From Breviolum minutum Mf 1.05b.01 (lineage: Eukaryota > Sar > Dinophyceae > Suessiales > Symbiodiniaceae): DNA of 64,000 nucleotides. The translations under genes and the position numbers were made by a program. The stretch is from the NCBI GenBank assembly GCA_000507305.1, contig DF239818.1:62001-126000 (forward strand). Reading direction: 5' to 3'. Below, one piece after another: positions 1-12,148 of this stretch (its first letter is position 1; each line of letters opens with the position of its first letter). The notes under the pieces are model-generated. The model made no database searches. It worked only from the letters and a program-made list of their open reading frames with translations, and was not told the DNA's origin.

Positions 1-959
1 TTTCCCCAAACTTTTTCCATACTTCAACTGAGTTTTCCCAAAATTACAACCCCGGGAAATATCGGGAAATAACATATCCAGACAGAAAGTGAGAAGGTAT
101 GGATGGACCCCCGAAAAAAAATAAACCACACCATCTTTCCCAAGCACAAATTTTCTGAGACTTTCCAGGCTGAGACACAACCCCCACACATGGAATTCCC
201 GGAATTCCCGAGCTTTACCAGAACCTTCAACGGTTACAACGATGACCCAACCATATTTGGCCATCAGCCAACTTCGGGAGTGGAACAAAACCTTAAAACC
301 TTTGGGAGTTTTTAAGTTGGGAGGTGAAGTAACCACCGTGGTTGCAGGTTGAAAGGCACCTGTGGATAGCCTTTTTAGTTAAGTTGGGAAGTCAAGTAGG
401 TCAGCACCTCCAACCTTTGTTTCAAGTAGCTTCAAAACCTTTTTAACTAAAAAGGTGCCTATGGTTGCAGGTTGTGGGGGGAAGGGATTTCTGAAAAATT
501 TCTGGGGAGTCACGGGGGGTGCATCCTTTACAAAAGCAGCATTCTTTTTTGGACAGAAAGATACACACCCAAAAAAGACTAAGGTAAAGGGAAACATCTT
601 AGGACCTTGATTTTTTTCCATTCTCGAAATGCAATTGCCTTTCAACTGGCGGCCTTGCAGATTTCTCTCCCCCCAAAAAACATCTCTCCCCACAGATGAT
701 ATCGAATTTAGATGTAAGTCGGTCATTGGTTTCCGCAGGGGTGGAAGGGCTTGATTCAAGGGAATTGATATTTTTTTATCCTGAACTGACCTCAAAACCA
801 TCAAGAGTAGTAAGGGTGTTTCTTTGGTGAAGAGGAATATCTCCGTGTTTAATTTACTTTTTTGTTGTGTTTTTCCATCCAAGGGATTTTTTTTGATGCA
901 GTTTGTGAATCTCAACTCACGGTACGCATTTCTGATGACAAACTAGATCTTTTGTCGTG
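1..959. other. No confident gene; intron- or intergenic-like sequence
   Basis: AT-rich sequence with pyrimidine/purine tracts. A minus-strand open frame at 379-915 and a plus-strand one at 103-315 are present, but both are compositionally simple, lack splice-site support and look like chance frames. No repeat family or RNA gene was recognised here. Confidence 0.5.
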
Positions 960-1098
960 ATGACAGAGAAGTGTACAGATTCCATGCTGCTACGCCTGTG
1001 TGCAGAAAGATGTGACATATGGCATTATTTGAGGGACCCAGAAAACGCGGGTCTGTTTCCATTGGGAATGTTTCGAAGCAACCGCTCCACTATCGAAG
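960..1098 (+). CDS. Candidate coding exon, unknown protein
   Basis: The frame starting MTEKCTDSMLLRLCAERC runs through WHYLRDPENAGLFPLG to a plausible donor (GAA-G|GTGAAG) at 1098/1099. Amino-acid composition and third positions look coding, unlike the flanks. The 5' end is uncertain: it could be the ATG at 960 or an acceptor a few bases downstream. No domain was recognised. The antisense frame is less protein-like. Confidence 0.4.
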
Positions 1099-1676
1099 GT
1101 GAAGAATCCCCATGCACCGAACTTTATACAAAAATGCCGACAGTCTCGTAGTGGCGGTGGAAAATCATTGGGGATTTTGAATATTTCATGATTCAATGTC
1201 TGAGAATATTTATCCTAGGAGACTTTGATCATCAAAATGACCTGAATCAAAAAGATTCATAGCATCTGAACATGCGTTTTTCGAGTTTGGTGTTGGCAAC
1301 TTAAGGAGTATTCCGGTTGTTCAATTTTTAGGGATGAACAGGTGAACTGCTTAGGAGGCACATTTGTGCAGGAAGAATATTTAGAAAGACTGCCTTGAGT
1401 GAGTTCTAAAAAGAAATTGGGGGCTACTATAGAAAACTAGGATACAAATTGAGAGAGAGACTCGTGACTGTAACAATTCTTGACTGGCTACGTCAGGTGA
1501 TTTAGACCACCAAAAAGTAGTTTTTTTGTTTTTTTTTTCCAGGGAATTCTCAAAACCTATTTTCACAATGGCCTGTCAGTTGGTGATGATCAATTTGACC
1601 CCAGAACACTTGGACTTATATAAGATAGCAAATCTTAGAATTCGTCCCTTAGTTTGTCTGTTGAACTCTTTGAATG

Positions 1677-1785
1677 TACCCTCCCAAAGTTTAACATAGT
1701 CCCTGAAAAGTTACGTTCCCAATAGCAAAGGATCGTCTTCCAACCACTATTTATTAGGGGTGAACTGTTAAACTTCGGGAGTGTA
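1677..1785. mobile_element. Family A MITE (TA-flanked CCCTCCC hairpin)
   Basis: Inverted-repeat element of about 109 bp running from TACCCTCCCAAAG to CGGGAGTGTA. Arms pair around a TTCCCAATAG-type centre. It belongs to a family with clear copies at 4.9, 7.6, 25.8, 39.5, 58.5, 60.9 and 61.2 kb. TA at both ends suggests a TA target duplication, as in Tc1/mariner-like elements (inference). Non-coding. Confidence 0.7.
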
Positions 1786-4301
1786 ACGTTTTGTTTCACC
1801 AGTTTCGCCAAGTACACAACCAAAAAACCCTTGGTCTCGTGCCTTTAAAACCAGGATAGGTAGGTTTTACCGTTTTACGCTGGGAGTTCCCAACGAAACA
1901 TTTTCCAGGTAGTTTTAGTGACCGATCTCTTGGGGGAAACCTCCAAGAGTTTCATGTGAGACTCCAAGTTGAGATGCAAAGAAGCCTAGAATTGGTATAC
2001 TACTACCCATTCTTCATCGAATTGAAATACAGATGAAAATGAATGCATATGTATATATATATATGTATAATACATATAATGGGTATACTATTGACATAAT
2101 ATGAAGATTCGTTTTTATACATTTGTGACTGTATGTGAAAATATGTGCAGCACTCTGTGCATATTCTCTTTAGCGAGTTGAACGTTTTGACATCCCTTTT
2201 ACCGAAAAAGCCAAGGGATGTTGGCCATTTCTGGGGGTTGGTTGGACATCTGTCAAAATCACTGGTTGGAAGACCAGCCTTTCCTTGTGGGATAGCATAT
2301 TTTCAGGTGCGAGCTGTTCCTTCAAGCATTTTAAACATGTTCCCGCTAATGCATCGGTTTCGCCCAGAAATGGGGGCTTCATAATAGGGTTCTAGTTCTT
2401 AACCAGTGTCACTTCTTTTTGTTTCACCCTATGGGGTAGGTGTGTGATGGATAGTTTTTTGATGCCATGATCACTTCCCAATCACTTGTGGATTGTAAAC
2501 ATTTGAAAGTCACAAATTTAGTCGAACAAATCCTCTGGTCATAGTCATCGGCCCCTTCCAAGTAGACCAGTGCAGCGATTGGAATTAGGATGTTTCAGCA
2601 ACAGTATTGCAATAAGGGTAGTATGAACTCTGAATTTTTGTTTTCCCATTTGGGATGCTACCCAAAACCCCCTAGATGACGAGATTTTAGCTACCAAGTC
2701 GCTTCATCACTGGATATCTTTGCATCTTCTCTGGTACTCCCTGAGCTTTTCCGGAGCTTCACGCTTGCCCAAGATGGGCCAGCGTGAGAACTCCGATATT
2801 TTTTTGGTGGGAAAAGAAACAGCGTGAGGTCGGGGTGTCCATATCTCATCATTTACATGGTCTTAAAGGTTGCTGGACTCTTCTCCAAGCTGTGATATTT
2901 GAGCTAACGAGTTTGGAGAGCTGAAAAAAACCACTGGCAAGTTATGGTTTACTGAAAAGAACTCAGTGAAACGAAGATATTGGAAAGTGAAATCATGAGA
3001 ATTTAAGGGTGCCCGTCTAAGCACTAATACTTTCACCAAGTTTTTTTCAGAATTTGTGATTCTTTCACTGGTTTGAAGCTAACTCTCTGACACTTTTTGG
3101 GCCATTTTTGGTTCAGAGACATCCCAAAAAAGACAGGGGGCGAAGGGCCCCTGAGGGCGCCCGCCATGGCGGTAGAGCCAAGTTTCTTTGTGAGGTTTGG
3201 TCTGTTTGAAAAAGGGTGGACGGGTTTTGAATTCCAAGTTTTTGGGAGCAAACGGGGAGGAAGAATAAAATTTCACCAACATTTGCTTGGGGTTCGAAAA
3301 AAAAAACAACTGCAAAGTCACCATGGTTCATACAGTGAGAAAGGCTGTGAAAATGACCAGGTATTGTTCAAGACTGTCACTTATGATTCATGATTTTAAA
3401 TGGGTGGATTTGGGGGAATCCCTTTTTTGCTTAACTATCAGATGGGTTGAAAACAAGGGTGAACTCAGAAGGAAAGAATTGGACTGTAAGCATCATCCAA
3501 GGAGGATAAAAAGACGTGATTGATATGTGCAATCCTTGATGACAATGAGACAACACCAGAGATGTTGAGACCTTCGTCACGATACCAGTTGGCTCGTAAT
3601 TTTGGAATACACGTATTGAAAGACATCAATCCTGGTTTGACACAAAGGTTTCCAGGAAATTGCAAGAGAAGCATCATGCGCAGTCAAAAATCCCGTGCTT
3701 CCACATTCCTAGGATTTGAATGATGCATAGTGTTGGGGGGGGGTTTTACGGGGTTGGAACAACCCCACCATACCAGTCGCCACATAATCAGGTGTGGGGT
3801 GGCCAAAACATTCCCAAACTTCTGTAATCTTTAGATTCTTATGGACTATTCACTACCCCCCTTCCAGAACTGAAAGCCCCAGCCCCCTTTCTCTTGTCGA
3901 TTGGAAAGCTGACTTTCATTTTGCCATGGGGTGCGCTACACATGTTTCCCGGAGTCCAACATCAGAATGAATTCCCTCTGGAAACGCCTTTTTCTTGACC
4001 AACCAAAAACCATGAGAATCGAGCTGCCCACTCCCCATCCAAAGTTTCTAAAAAGAAATCAGGGCCTTTTTTTGGGAGGGAGGAGCCAGTGATGAATCAT
4101 CCCTACTATAAACAAGGTCATTTATTTAAACGACAAGCTTTTTTATGTAAAAGAAAGCAGACTTCGGCAGGCGGGCGGACCCGGATGACATCGATACTTT
4201 GAATGCCCTGTGAGCAAAGTCGGCTGAAAGATTTGGTGTTTTGGGGTTTTGGGAGCAAAGTGCGGGCAGCTCTTTTGGAGGAGCTGAAGAAGTGAAGAAA
4301 T
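1786..4301. other. Non-coding stretch with MITE fragment and AT-rich tract
   Basis: No supported gene. A partial right half of a family A MITE lies near 2263-2320 (GGTTGGAAGACCAGCC...TTTTCAGGTGCGAGCTGTT). An AT-rich tract lies at about 2050-2100. Short open frames near 3097-3393 and 3465-3723 have no splice support and overlap on both strands. Confidence 0.5.
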
Positions 4302-4302
4302 A

Positions 4303-4388
<86 letters not shown>
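4302..4388. repeat. (ATG)n trinucleotide microsatellite
   Basis: About 29 uninterrupted ATG/GAT units, followed by a decayed GAGGACGAC-like tail. Read on the - strand it gives poly-His or poly-Ile frames, which are artefacts of the repeat. Confidence 0.95.
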
Positions 4389-4877
4389 CACGAGGACGAG
4401 GACAACCACGACGATGACGACGACGTGGCAAATCTTCCCAGAAATGGAGAGCTACTCTTGGGAAGATTTGGGATGAATTTCGGCATTTTCAATAGAGGCA
4501 AGTCTTGGTTGAATGTGGCCTTCCAGTGTTTTGAATGTAGAGCCATGAATCGAACCATGGAGGTCTCTCTACCATCTAGTCAAGTTAGGCAATTGTGACT
4601 CAATTAAGGACTGTAAGTTGATAGCATTCCTTTTTTTCGCAACTGCAGTTCTTCCAGGTAAATCAAAACAAAAAAACAGCAAAAACGTGACCCATCACTG
4701 GATAGAGACGTCACTTGCCTGGGCCCCCCAAAATGTGGGAGTCCACGTTTTGTCAAAACACCTTTTTCGTTGCTTGAAGTAAACTGAAATGGAGCGTGTG
4801 CCCAAGGAATCAGGAATACACCTTCTAAAAACCACCTGCGAGGCAAAGTTTTTTCCAGAATGGCTGGGATTTTTCCA

Positions 4878-4986
4878 TACCCTGAAACCAACATAGCCCC
4901 CGAAACTAGTAGTGGTTGGGAGACTACTTTCCTTTTGGGGGTTTCGGCCCATTTTCGGGGGCAAACTGTCAGTTTTAGGGAGGGTA
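4878..4986. mobile_element. Family A MITE
   Basis: Copy running from TACCCTGAAACCAACATAG to CAGTTTTAGGGAGGGTA, with the family's central GGTTGGGAGACTA...TTTCCTTTTGGG block. TA at both ends. Non-coding. Confidence 0.7.
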
Positions 4987-5575
4987 TATAGCTGGAGCAT
5001 TGAGTCGAACGGATGAAAGATTTTTCTTCCAAAAAGTGGTGTGAAAGTAAGAATGTAGGAAGTCCCAAACTCAGTATTTCACAATTCTTCGGTGAAAAAA
5101 TCACTTCAAATACTAAATACTAAGTCAAGTGTTTCATAAGTTGCCAGCAGCACTGGAATTTTGTCAAGGTTAAGCTCGAGATCTACGTTTGCCCCAACCC
5201 AAAGAAATCATGTCAAGCTGTTGGTCACGAGCCATTTTTTTTGTATATGCTGTAGCCTCCTTTTAAAATTTGCATCTTTCCATACATATGCAGAACTCTT
5301 TAGCAGTACCTGGAGAAATTTTTTTCACAAAAACTCCCCCCCCAAAACCAACCAACAGTGATTTCGACAGCCCAACAACTGATGGGATGCCTCCTCTCGC
5401 TTCTGTCCGTCGGTCCGTTGACGCGGTGAAACCAGGTACGAACGGATCTATCCTGAGGAGCCTGTCACGTTGGAAGCTTTGGCCTACTTCCATGCCGTAG
5501 ATCGAAGTTGGGATGCCCATAATTCAAGAAACATGAAACGAAACGAAAAAAGACGGGGAAGTGGGATGTTGTTGG
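4987..5575. other. No supported gene
   Basis: AT-rich DNA between a MITE and the long microsatellite. Short frames on both strands overlap each other and lack convincing splice sites. Confidence 0.5.
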
Positions 5576-5811
<236 letters not shown>

Positions 5812-6743
5812 AGTGGTGGGCGGCCTTCCAAAATGTACATCCATATATTATAGACTTATTTAAGTACACTATGTCTTTTATGCTATTAGCTGATGAGGCA
5901 GAAGCAGACTCTTTTTTCAAGGGGTTATGTTGTTTTCAGGGTGTTTGTACGGTACACCGAGTTGTTATCCAACTTGCAAAGTAGGGGTACAACAAGGTGT
6001 TGTACTTTTTGCAACTTGTTGGTCCTGGGTGTCTAGGCAAATCGCCCAAAACTGGTTGATGTTGGTTTGTTGTGGCAAGGAATTCACTAGGTGGTGGCTT
6101 CAAACTTTTGTTTGTGAATGAACATTTTTCTCGCCTCTCCTTGGGGTGATGATCTAATTTGAATGATATTTTCAGAGGGTTTTCAAACCATGAGTTAGCT
6201 TAACCTTTTCCCCAAATTGTTGCTGAGTGAAATATATCAGAGATTTCACCCAGATAAAGTTAAAGTCATTTACTTGCATCTGCTAACCAGTGATATTACA
6301 AACCATACTTTCTGGTCAAATTATAGCGACCTCACACGACCTCACCCCAAAAGGGAAATCCCCTTATTTCAGGAAAATCCAGGGAAGGTTGGTGAAATAT
6401 TATAATTTGGCCAGATACTTTGATTTCATATCACTATAAATTCGGCATGAATCATTGCCAGCTTTTTTTTGCAGCCCTGGCTCCAGAAGGGTGACAAAAC
6501 TCGAGTCGAAAAGGGCCTGTTGATGGTCTGAATCAACATCATTTCCAGCCAATGCTTGCCGAAGGGAGCAAGGTAAGGAGTGATCCCCAAACAGAACCGG
6601 GAGCGATTTGGAACAGGTTTCGAAGCACATCTTATGGTGAAATTGATGTCTTTTGTTCGAAGATAATTTTTCCCCGGAAAAAGCGTAGGAATCCCATTTT
6701 TTTGGTTTTTGGACCAGCAAAAACGATCAAAAGAGGGGCCTGG
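5812..6743. other. No supported gene
   Basis: Intron-like sequence. Around 6375-6420 is a short motif (GTGAAATATTATAATTTGG) that recurs near 38,113, suggesting dispersed repeat debris. A GTAAGG donor-like site lies near 6570, but I could not define the exon around it. Confidence 0.4.
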
Positions 6744-6846
6744 GAGCTCAACAAAATCCACACAACGACCACGCAGCAAGGTGTCTTGAAGAAACCGGAT
6801 CAACGCACGAAGTTTCTGCTGTCCCTCATCGAGTGCCTTAGCAGAG
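6744..6846 (+). CDS. Candidate coding exon, strand ambiguous
   Basis: The plus frame reads ELNKIHTTTTQQGVLKKP then DQRTKFLLSLIECLSR, with GC-rich third positions and a donor-like AG|GTAAAA at 6846/6847. The antisense frame (KALDEGQQKLRALIRFL...) is also protein-like, so the strand is not settled. Plus is preferred because nearby islands are plus. No domain was recognised. Confidence 0.35.
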
Positions 6847-7608
6847 GTAAAAAAAAATTGAAAATGCTTGGAGGTGAAGTAAAACCCCATAAACATGAAT
6901 GTTTGGAATCCCAAGGAAGGACCATACTTGCAGAAAACTGCGGCCAGCCGCCCGGTTACCTGGGAAAGTAGGCATTGCCCATGAATTCAGGTAAGGTGAA
7001 CTTTTTATATCTACTTTTTCTCCATCTGAATCTGGAATAGATGGAACATGCAATTTCAATGACTAGCTTTAATTTTGGGAAATAGTTGTTACTCTGGGAT
7101 TGGAAAACACTAGTCCAATCCTCCAATTGTTCAATTCCTAGTTCAATAGAAATCCCATATTGAAAAATCCTATCCTCCAAACAACTGTTTTTAATGTGGG
7201 ATTGTTGTGGAAACTCCCCCGATCCAAACAACTAAACAAAGCATGGCTGGCTGAAGTCGTTGGGTGGGGACCCCAAAAAGCAAGACTTTTGCCAGTGAAT
7301 TTTGCGAAACCATAGATCTCCAACCCTTATGGGTAGCACATTCCCATGATTGAATTCATTGATTTATTGCGTTATTAGCCTAGCTTCAATGAGATAACTC
7401 GACATATGGCTGGTTATATCTCATCAGTTTCCGTTCGACGAGTTATAGTCCCAGTTCGGCTGGTTATATCGTGACGTAGCCAAAAGGATTCGGAAAGATC
7501 AGCCCGGCCTTTGATGAAAGGTGGCCATAGGTCACCCCGGAGTTTTCGATGAAAGGAATTAACTTGTTCCAAACTTCTATTTGCGCAATTTCCAGTTTAT
7601 AGAAAAAA

Positions 7609-7719
7609 ACACTCCCAAAAACTATCACTTCACACCTGAAAATTGATAGGAAAGGAAGACCAGCCTTTCCTTTTGGGAAGACTATTTTCAGGTGCGAACT
7701 GTTAGTTTCTGAGAGGGTA
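7609..7719. mobile_element. Family A MITE
   Basis: Left arm ACTCCCAAAAACTATCAC, right arm TTTTCAGGTGCGAACTGTT ending GAGAGGGTA. The left TA is lost. The right arm runs straight into an AT microsatellite. Confidence 0.6.
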
Positions 7720-7935
7720 TATATATATACATAGTTACATTAAAAAAGACAAACAGGTATATATATGTATACATATTAATTTACCCACCTTTTAAGTAGA
7801 ACCACAATTTTCCCCTTGAAGATGGGTGGGATTCTGATATTTTTCGGGGGAGGGGGGAATCTTCAAAACCAAAGCAATTTCACTTGCAGCCCCATGGTCC
7901 AAGTAGAAATACAAACTAGATACTGCAGTGATCAG

Positions 7936-8059
7936 TTGACCCTGCTCTTGAACGCGAATTTTTGTCAAGGACTTCCTTCATGGCAGTGACGGTAGAAGAT
8001 GAGGAGGGCCATGTGGTAGGCTTTGCCGTTTTAGATGTGTGGACGCCAAGTTTTGGTAG
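7936..8059 (+). CDS. Candidate coding exon with a beta-strand-rich segment
   Basis: After an acceptor-like TCAG at 7935 the frame reads VDPALEREFLSRTSFMA, then VTVEDEEGHVVGFAVLDVW, to a donor-like GGTAG|GTCTG. A frame stop upstream at 7929 fixes the acceptor. The 'VTVEDEEGHVVGFAVLD' stretch resembles the paired strands of GNAT-like or flagellar CFAP61-like folds. That is only a resemblance and no function is assigned. Confidence 0.5.
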
Positions 8060-9868
8060 GTCTGAAAAGGGGGCCCATGTGATTTTGCGAAAGTTTGTGT
8101 GAGCCAAAGTGCTGGTATGAATGTTTTTCACCCCCAAGGCTGTATACATACCTGGTGTATAGTCACCCGGCAAATTCACACTGCAACACGGTAATTGTCA
8201 ACCTGCTACCAACCCTTTCGCCCACTGAAAGCTCCGTCCAAGTCAGTCAATTCACGTCCAAGTTACCTTACCTCACAGTTTTGCGAAACAGTTCTGGATC
8301 GCAAAGATGTGAGTTGAAGTATAGTGGTTTCAATGTTCGGCTTGTGTTCAATTCACCAAAAACAAGTCCTCCATTTTAACGGGACATGTCATGAAAAAAA
8401 AAGGCATATGGTTGAAATCACCACTGAAAGGGACATGATTTCCCAGCTCCCCCCAAAACGTCTGTTTTTTTTTAAACGTTGGTTTTCCTTGGTTTCACAA
8501 GGTGAAAAATTGCGTAAAGTCTTGCTTTTTTAAGTTCGATGGCTCGGTGGCAGTTTGATAGGAATTTTTGGCAGGGAAAGTGGTGAAGCATCAAGGTTTT
8601 ACAAGCCATTAACGTAATATTATACACATATATATATCCTCGAAAAAAGAAGGGCATACTGTGTAAAATCTTTTCCATAGCTAGGCTGGGTAGGGATAAA
8701 GCTCAATGTTGCCTTGGGCTGAGCTCTCCAAAGGGGAGGTGGTGTACCACACGTTTTGAGAAAATATCCAGGCAAACATCTTTATTTCAACGGACTTTTC
8801 CGGTTTTGGTACCAATTGGGCTTGGTTGGTAGCAAAAATGGCATCACCTTCTCTTGGCAGTCGTACGTAGCGCAAAAAATACCTCATGTTTTTTCGCTAC
8901 CCTTGTAGGGTGATATTGATTTTATACCACCTGTTGTTGCCAGAAGCAGACCCAGTTTTCAACCTTAGTGAAATATTATGCCTTTACCAAATCAGGCCAG
9001 GCTTGAAGCTTTTGACCCGTTGGTCAACCAACATGGGTTGCCACAAGCTGTCGATTTCCAGGTTATCATCAGGTTGTCTCAGGGATATTCCCCAAATCCA
9101 GCAACTTGAAAGTTCATTTTGAGCTCAAACCTGGCGTTTTGGGGCCAATTTTTTTTTGAGACACATGGATTTTTTGCCACAAATACCTAGTTCTTGCAGG
9201 ATAAGATTGGTCAATCATAGATAGCTCCTACAAGGGTGTGTAAGGCCTCTGGTAGTCCAACATAACGGGTAGGGACATTTGAAATATCCTACTGTTCATG
9301 GTTCGGAAATCCATCTAGCCAGTTGAGGTCAGCAATTGTAACGACCAAACCGCAGAGGTCACCCCAAATTGGTGCGTTTAGGAAGGGAGGGGCCCCCCCA
9401 AAATGTCCTGATGATTCAGGTTTGTGAATTGCATTAATAGAATTAATATAATTTGCCGAGAATAATATATATATATATATATTTATATTTATATTTATAT
9501 TTATATTTATACACATAGAGACATACAGGTCTTTTATTAACACCCCCAAGTCTCAGGTGGGTTTTTGAAGCTGGACTTTGTCATCCCCCAATCAAAGTCG
9601 GTGAACATTTTTCCAAAATTTCCACTAAGAGTTTGCAGCTAAAAGTCCGTTACTTTTCTACTGGGAAAAACATCCACTGAACTATCAGGGGGGTGCTGTT
9701 GTTTGTTTTTTCTTTGTGTCGCGAATAAGGATACTCCCTTGCACTTAAGTGCCACGGAAGATGCGGGCACGGATTGGGAGACTTGGTTTCAGGAGCGGAG
9801 AAAGGGTGGATGGAAGGGTTTGGTTCTTGGTCGATGGAAGCGTTGAGGCTCCTTGAGTAGCCGACCCC
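8060..9868. other. Intron-like stretch with repeat fragments
   Basis: No supported exon. A half copy of the family F MITE (CTGTTCATGGTTCGGAAATCC) lies near 9290-9312. An AT / TTTATA tract lies at about 9466-9512. Small frames at 8095-8379 and 8886-9122 have no convincing codon or splice signal. Confidence 0.5.
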
Positions 9869-10000
9869 TACACCCCCTGAAGACTATAACGGCTGGAACC
9901 CAAAAAATTGGTGGGTTCTGGGTGTGTGTCCATGTTTCTCCTTTTCCTTTTGGGGGCATATTATTTCAGGTCAACCAGCCGTTGGTTTTCGGGAAACGAA
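9869..10000. mobile_element. Family B MITE (TACACCCCC hairpin), degraded right end
   Basis: Left end TACACCCCCTGAAGACTATA with ACGGCTGGAACC. Right arm CCAGCCGTTGGTTTTCGGG. Its better partner is at 39,778-39,893. The right arm contains TTATTTCAG|GTCAACC, the acceptor used by the candidate exon that follows, so the element may supply the 3' splice site (inference). Confidence 0.5.
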
Positions 10001-10116
10001 TCTTCAAGCTGGGCCCAAATGGCAGAATTTTGTCTCCATTTTGGGAGCGTTATTTGGCCAAGATGGTGGATCCACTGCAACGGGGAGCCGTGCCGCATCT
10101 TGTGATGGAAAATCGG
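9970..10116 (+). CDS. Candidate coding exon, unknown protein
   Basis: Open, phase-0 frame after TTTCAG|GTC: key run IFKLGPNGRILSPFWERYLA then KMVDPLQRGAVPHLVMENR, to a donor-like CGG|GTGTTT. Third positions are GC-rich relative to the flanks. The first ~30 bp lie in the right arm of a MITE. No domain was recognised. Confidence 0.5.
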
Positions 10117-10269
10117 GTGTTTAATAGAAATATACGCAAAGTGTCATACACTCAAGTCTTGGACTGGTTCCACCTTTCTAATTATAGTTTATATATTCTA
10201 TGTTATTCTTGTATCATGCTTCTGGGGGGGCCATGAAGAATTACTGTACCCTGCATAAAAAAAGCATGG

Positions 10270-10450
10270 ATGATGATGACGGACTCACTTGAACGACCGT
10301 CATGCAGCGTTGCCTTGGAGGACACGTTCGACTTGCCTAACGTTGATAGTACCAACTCTCTTTGGTGCGAAGCACCCGGAAATCCAGAGGGGGATCACGG
10401 AAAAGTGGTTGATACCAAATGGAAAACATCCAAAAAAAGCAATCCAAAAC
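10270..10450 (+). CDS. Weak candidate exon
   Basis: The frame reads SLERPSCSVALEDTFDLP then NVDSTNSLWCEAPGNPEGD and looks protein-like, but neither end has a clear splice site and the minus strand is also open. Listed as low confidence only. Confidence 0.25.
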
Positions 10451-12006
10451 ATCTCCTTCATTTGTGTCCAAGTTACCCTCCCGTAAACAAATGTTATATA
10501 AATATGTTTGGTTAACCAATGACCTGTTGGTTTGCAAGACTAAACCTGAATGGGACGGGAAAGTCCCTTGAAAAAAGGAGGTCAGATGATCATACAGAAG
10601 GCACCAATCGAAAGGTCGAAACTCATAGGTGAAAAAATTACCATATCGACTGGTTAGGAGTTGTGAACCATCAACAAACGGTACCTTTTGGTACTGCCGG
10701 CAGAATAGGTTGGTGATTGTCAAGGTTTTCAGATCTCCAGTGTCCAGCTGCAGCATGGCGAGATCTGCTGCAGTTGATGTTCTACAGTGAATTTTATTAG
10801 CTTATAACTCCCCATCCTACATTTTTTCATCGAAGTACTCCAGAACTATTTTGAAAAAATATCAGGGATATTCCACATATGAAAAGGGGCTTGACGGATT
10901 TCTTTGCTATCAAAAGTATGAAGTTTTCCATGTATACATGTTTTATACACTGTATATATATATATATATACATACATTGACTATAATGATTGGGTACTTT
11001 CCCTCAGCTATTCTAGGCAAAAACCCAAGTCGTACTCCCAAGCAGGGATTCAGAGATTAGGATCAACCACCAAATGGCTTTTACCCAACAAACTGAACAG
11101 CGAAAAAAAAACATCCGCTTATTTGGTTCATATCAGGTTTGAAAACATACTACCCAGTCACACTCCAGAAATCCTCCAGCTCCGGTGAGGTTTTCCACCT
11201 GCCTGATTGACGGTGATAAGACCATCATGGCAGAGGTGCAGCTCCTAGGGGACTTGAAATTTCACCCCCAGTGAAACTCCCATGGGAATTTTTTGGGCCA
11301 TTTGGAAACGGCCCCATATATAAGTCCACTTATAAGTATAAATCAAGGGAGATTTTTTTCTTCGGAACAGTGAATGTTGGAGATTTTGTTCTTTGATCTT
11401 TGGAGAGGTTTTTATGTATATATATACATAGGTTGTGAAAAAATTCCCTTCAAGAAGCCACCAAAAATCAAAATCCGTATCACTTCCACATAATTTAGAA
11501 GGGGTTTCTGCAAGCCCATTCTGGATTTCCATAGGCTGAATAACTGCTGGGTACTGTACATGACATGACCAGCTGGGAGAATCGTGCCAGCGAACTTGCT
11601 TCGTAAATGCTGGGGAGTCCGTGGGTTTAGCCCAATCCTCCAAAAGGTATATTGAGTAAGGGAATCCCTTAGTTTTGTCAGTGTAATCTAGTTTGGTCTA
11701 CACACATATATACATATATACATACATATACTATATATATATAATTTATGACATTGGGTAGCCTTTTTTTGGGGGCTCTTTTTTGGACGAGGGTAGGGTC
11801 CAATAGTACTAAAATCGATTCTTTCCACCCTTTATTCCATTTACTACCTGAAATACTCTGCACTGATCTGTCCTCAGCATTCTTTGACACAGAGTTTTCC
11901 CGAGTTTTTTGAAGTCCCCAAAGCAAAAACATCTCACCCCCAAACTTCCCAAACCAAAAATCCCCGCACATTTTTTTTTCGGCAGAAAAAAACATCATTA
12001 CCTCAG
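10451..12006. other. No supported gene
   Basis: Contains a family F MITE half near 10,637-10,684 (CTGGTT...GTGAACCATCAACAAACGG) and AT microsatellites near 10,945 and 11,700. Minus-strand frames here are not supported by splice sites. Confidence 0.45.
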
Positions 12007-12148
12007 ACATCTGCCGAATGCCAGATCTTACGCACCACCTTCAGCACCATGGTGGAATTGAGCAACATTTTGACCTTCGTCCCGGCCACCCTGACGGAGG
12101 AGAAACATCTTCAAAAAATCCGTGAACTCTCGGTTTCGGAATGCAGGG
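12007..12148 (+). CDS. Candidate coding exon, helical
   Basis: After CCTCAG the frame reads TSAECQILRTTFSTMVELSN, then ILTFVPATLTEEKHLQKIR and ELSVSEC, with GC-rich third positions. Predicted mostly helical and soluble. The 3' end is uncertain; a GT occurs at 12,149. No family was recognised. Confidence 0.5.

Noticed and set aside
379..915. 178-codon minus-strand open frame
   Set aside because: No splice-site support, Lys/Phe/Pro-rich from homopolymer tracts, and no domain. Length alone is not convincing in this background.
4126..4431. Poly-His / poly-Ile open frames
   Set aside because: Produced entirely by the (ATG)n microsatellite.
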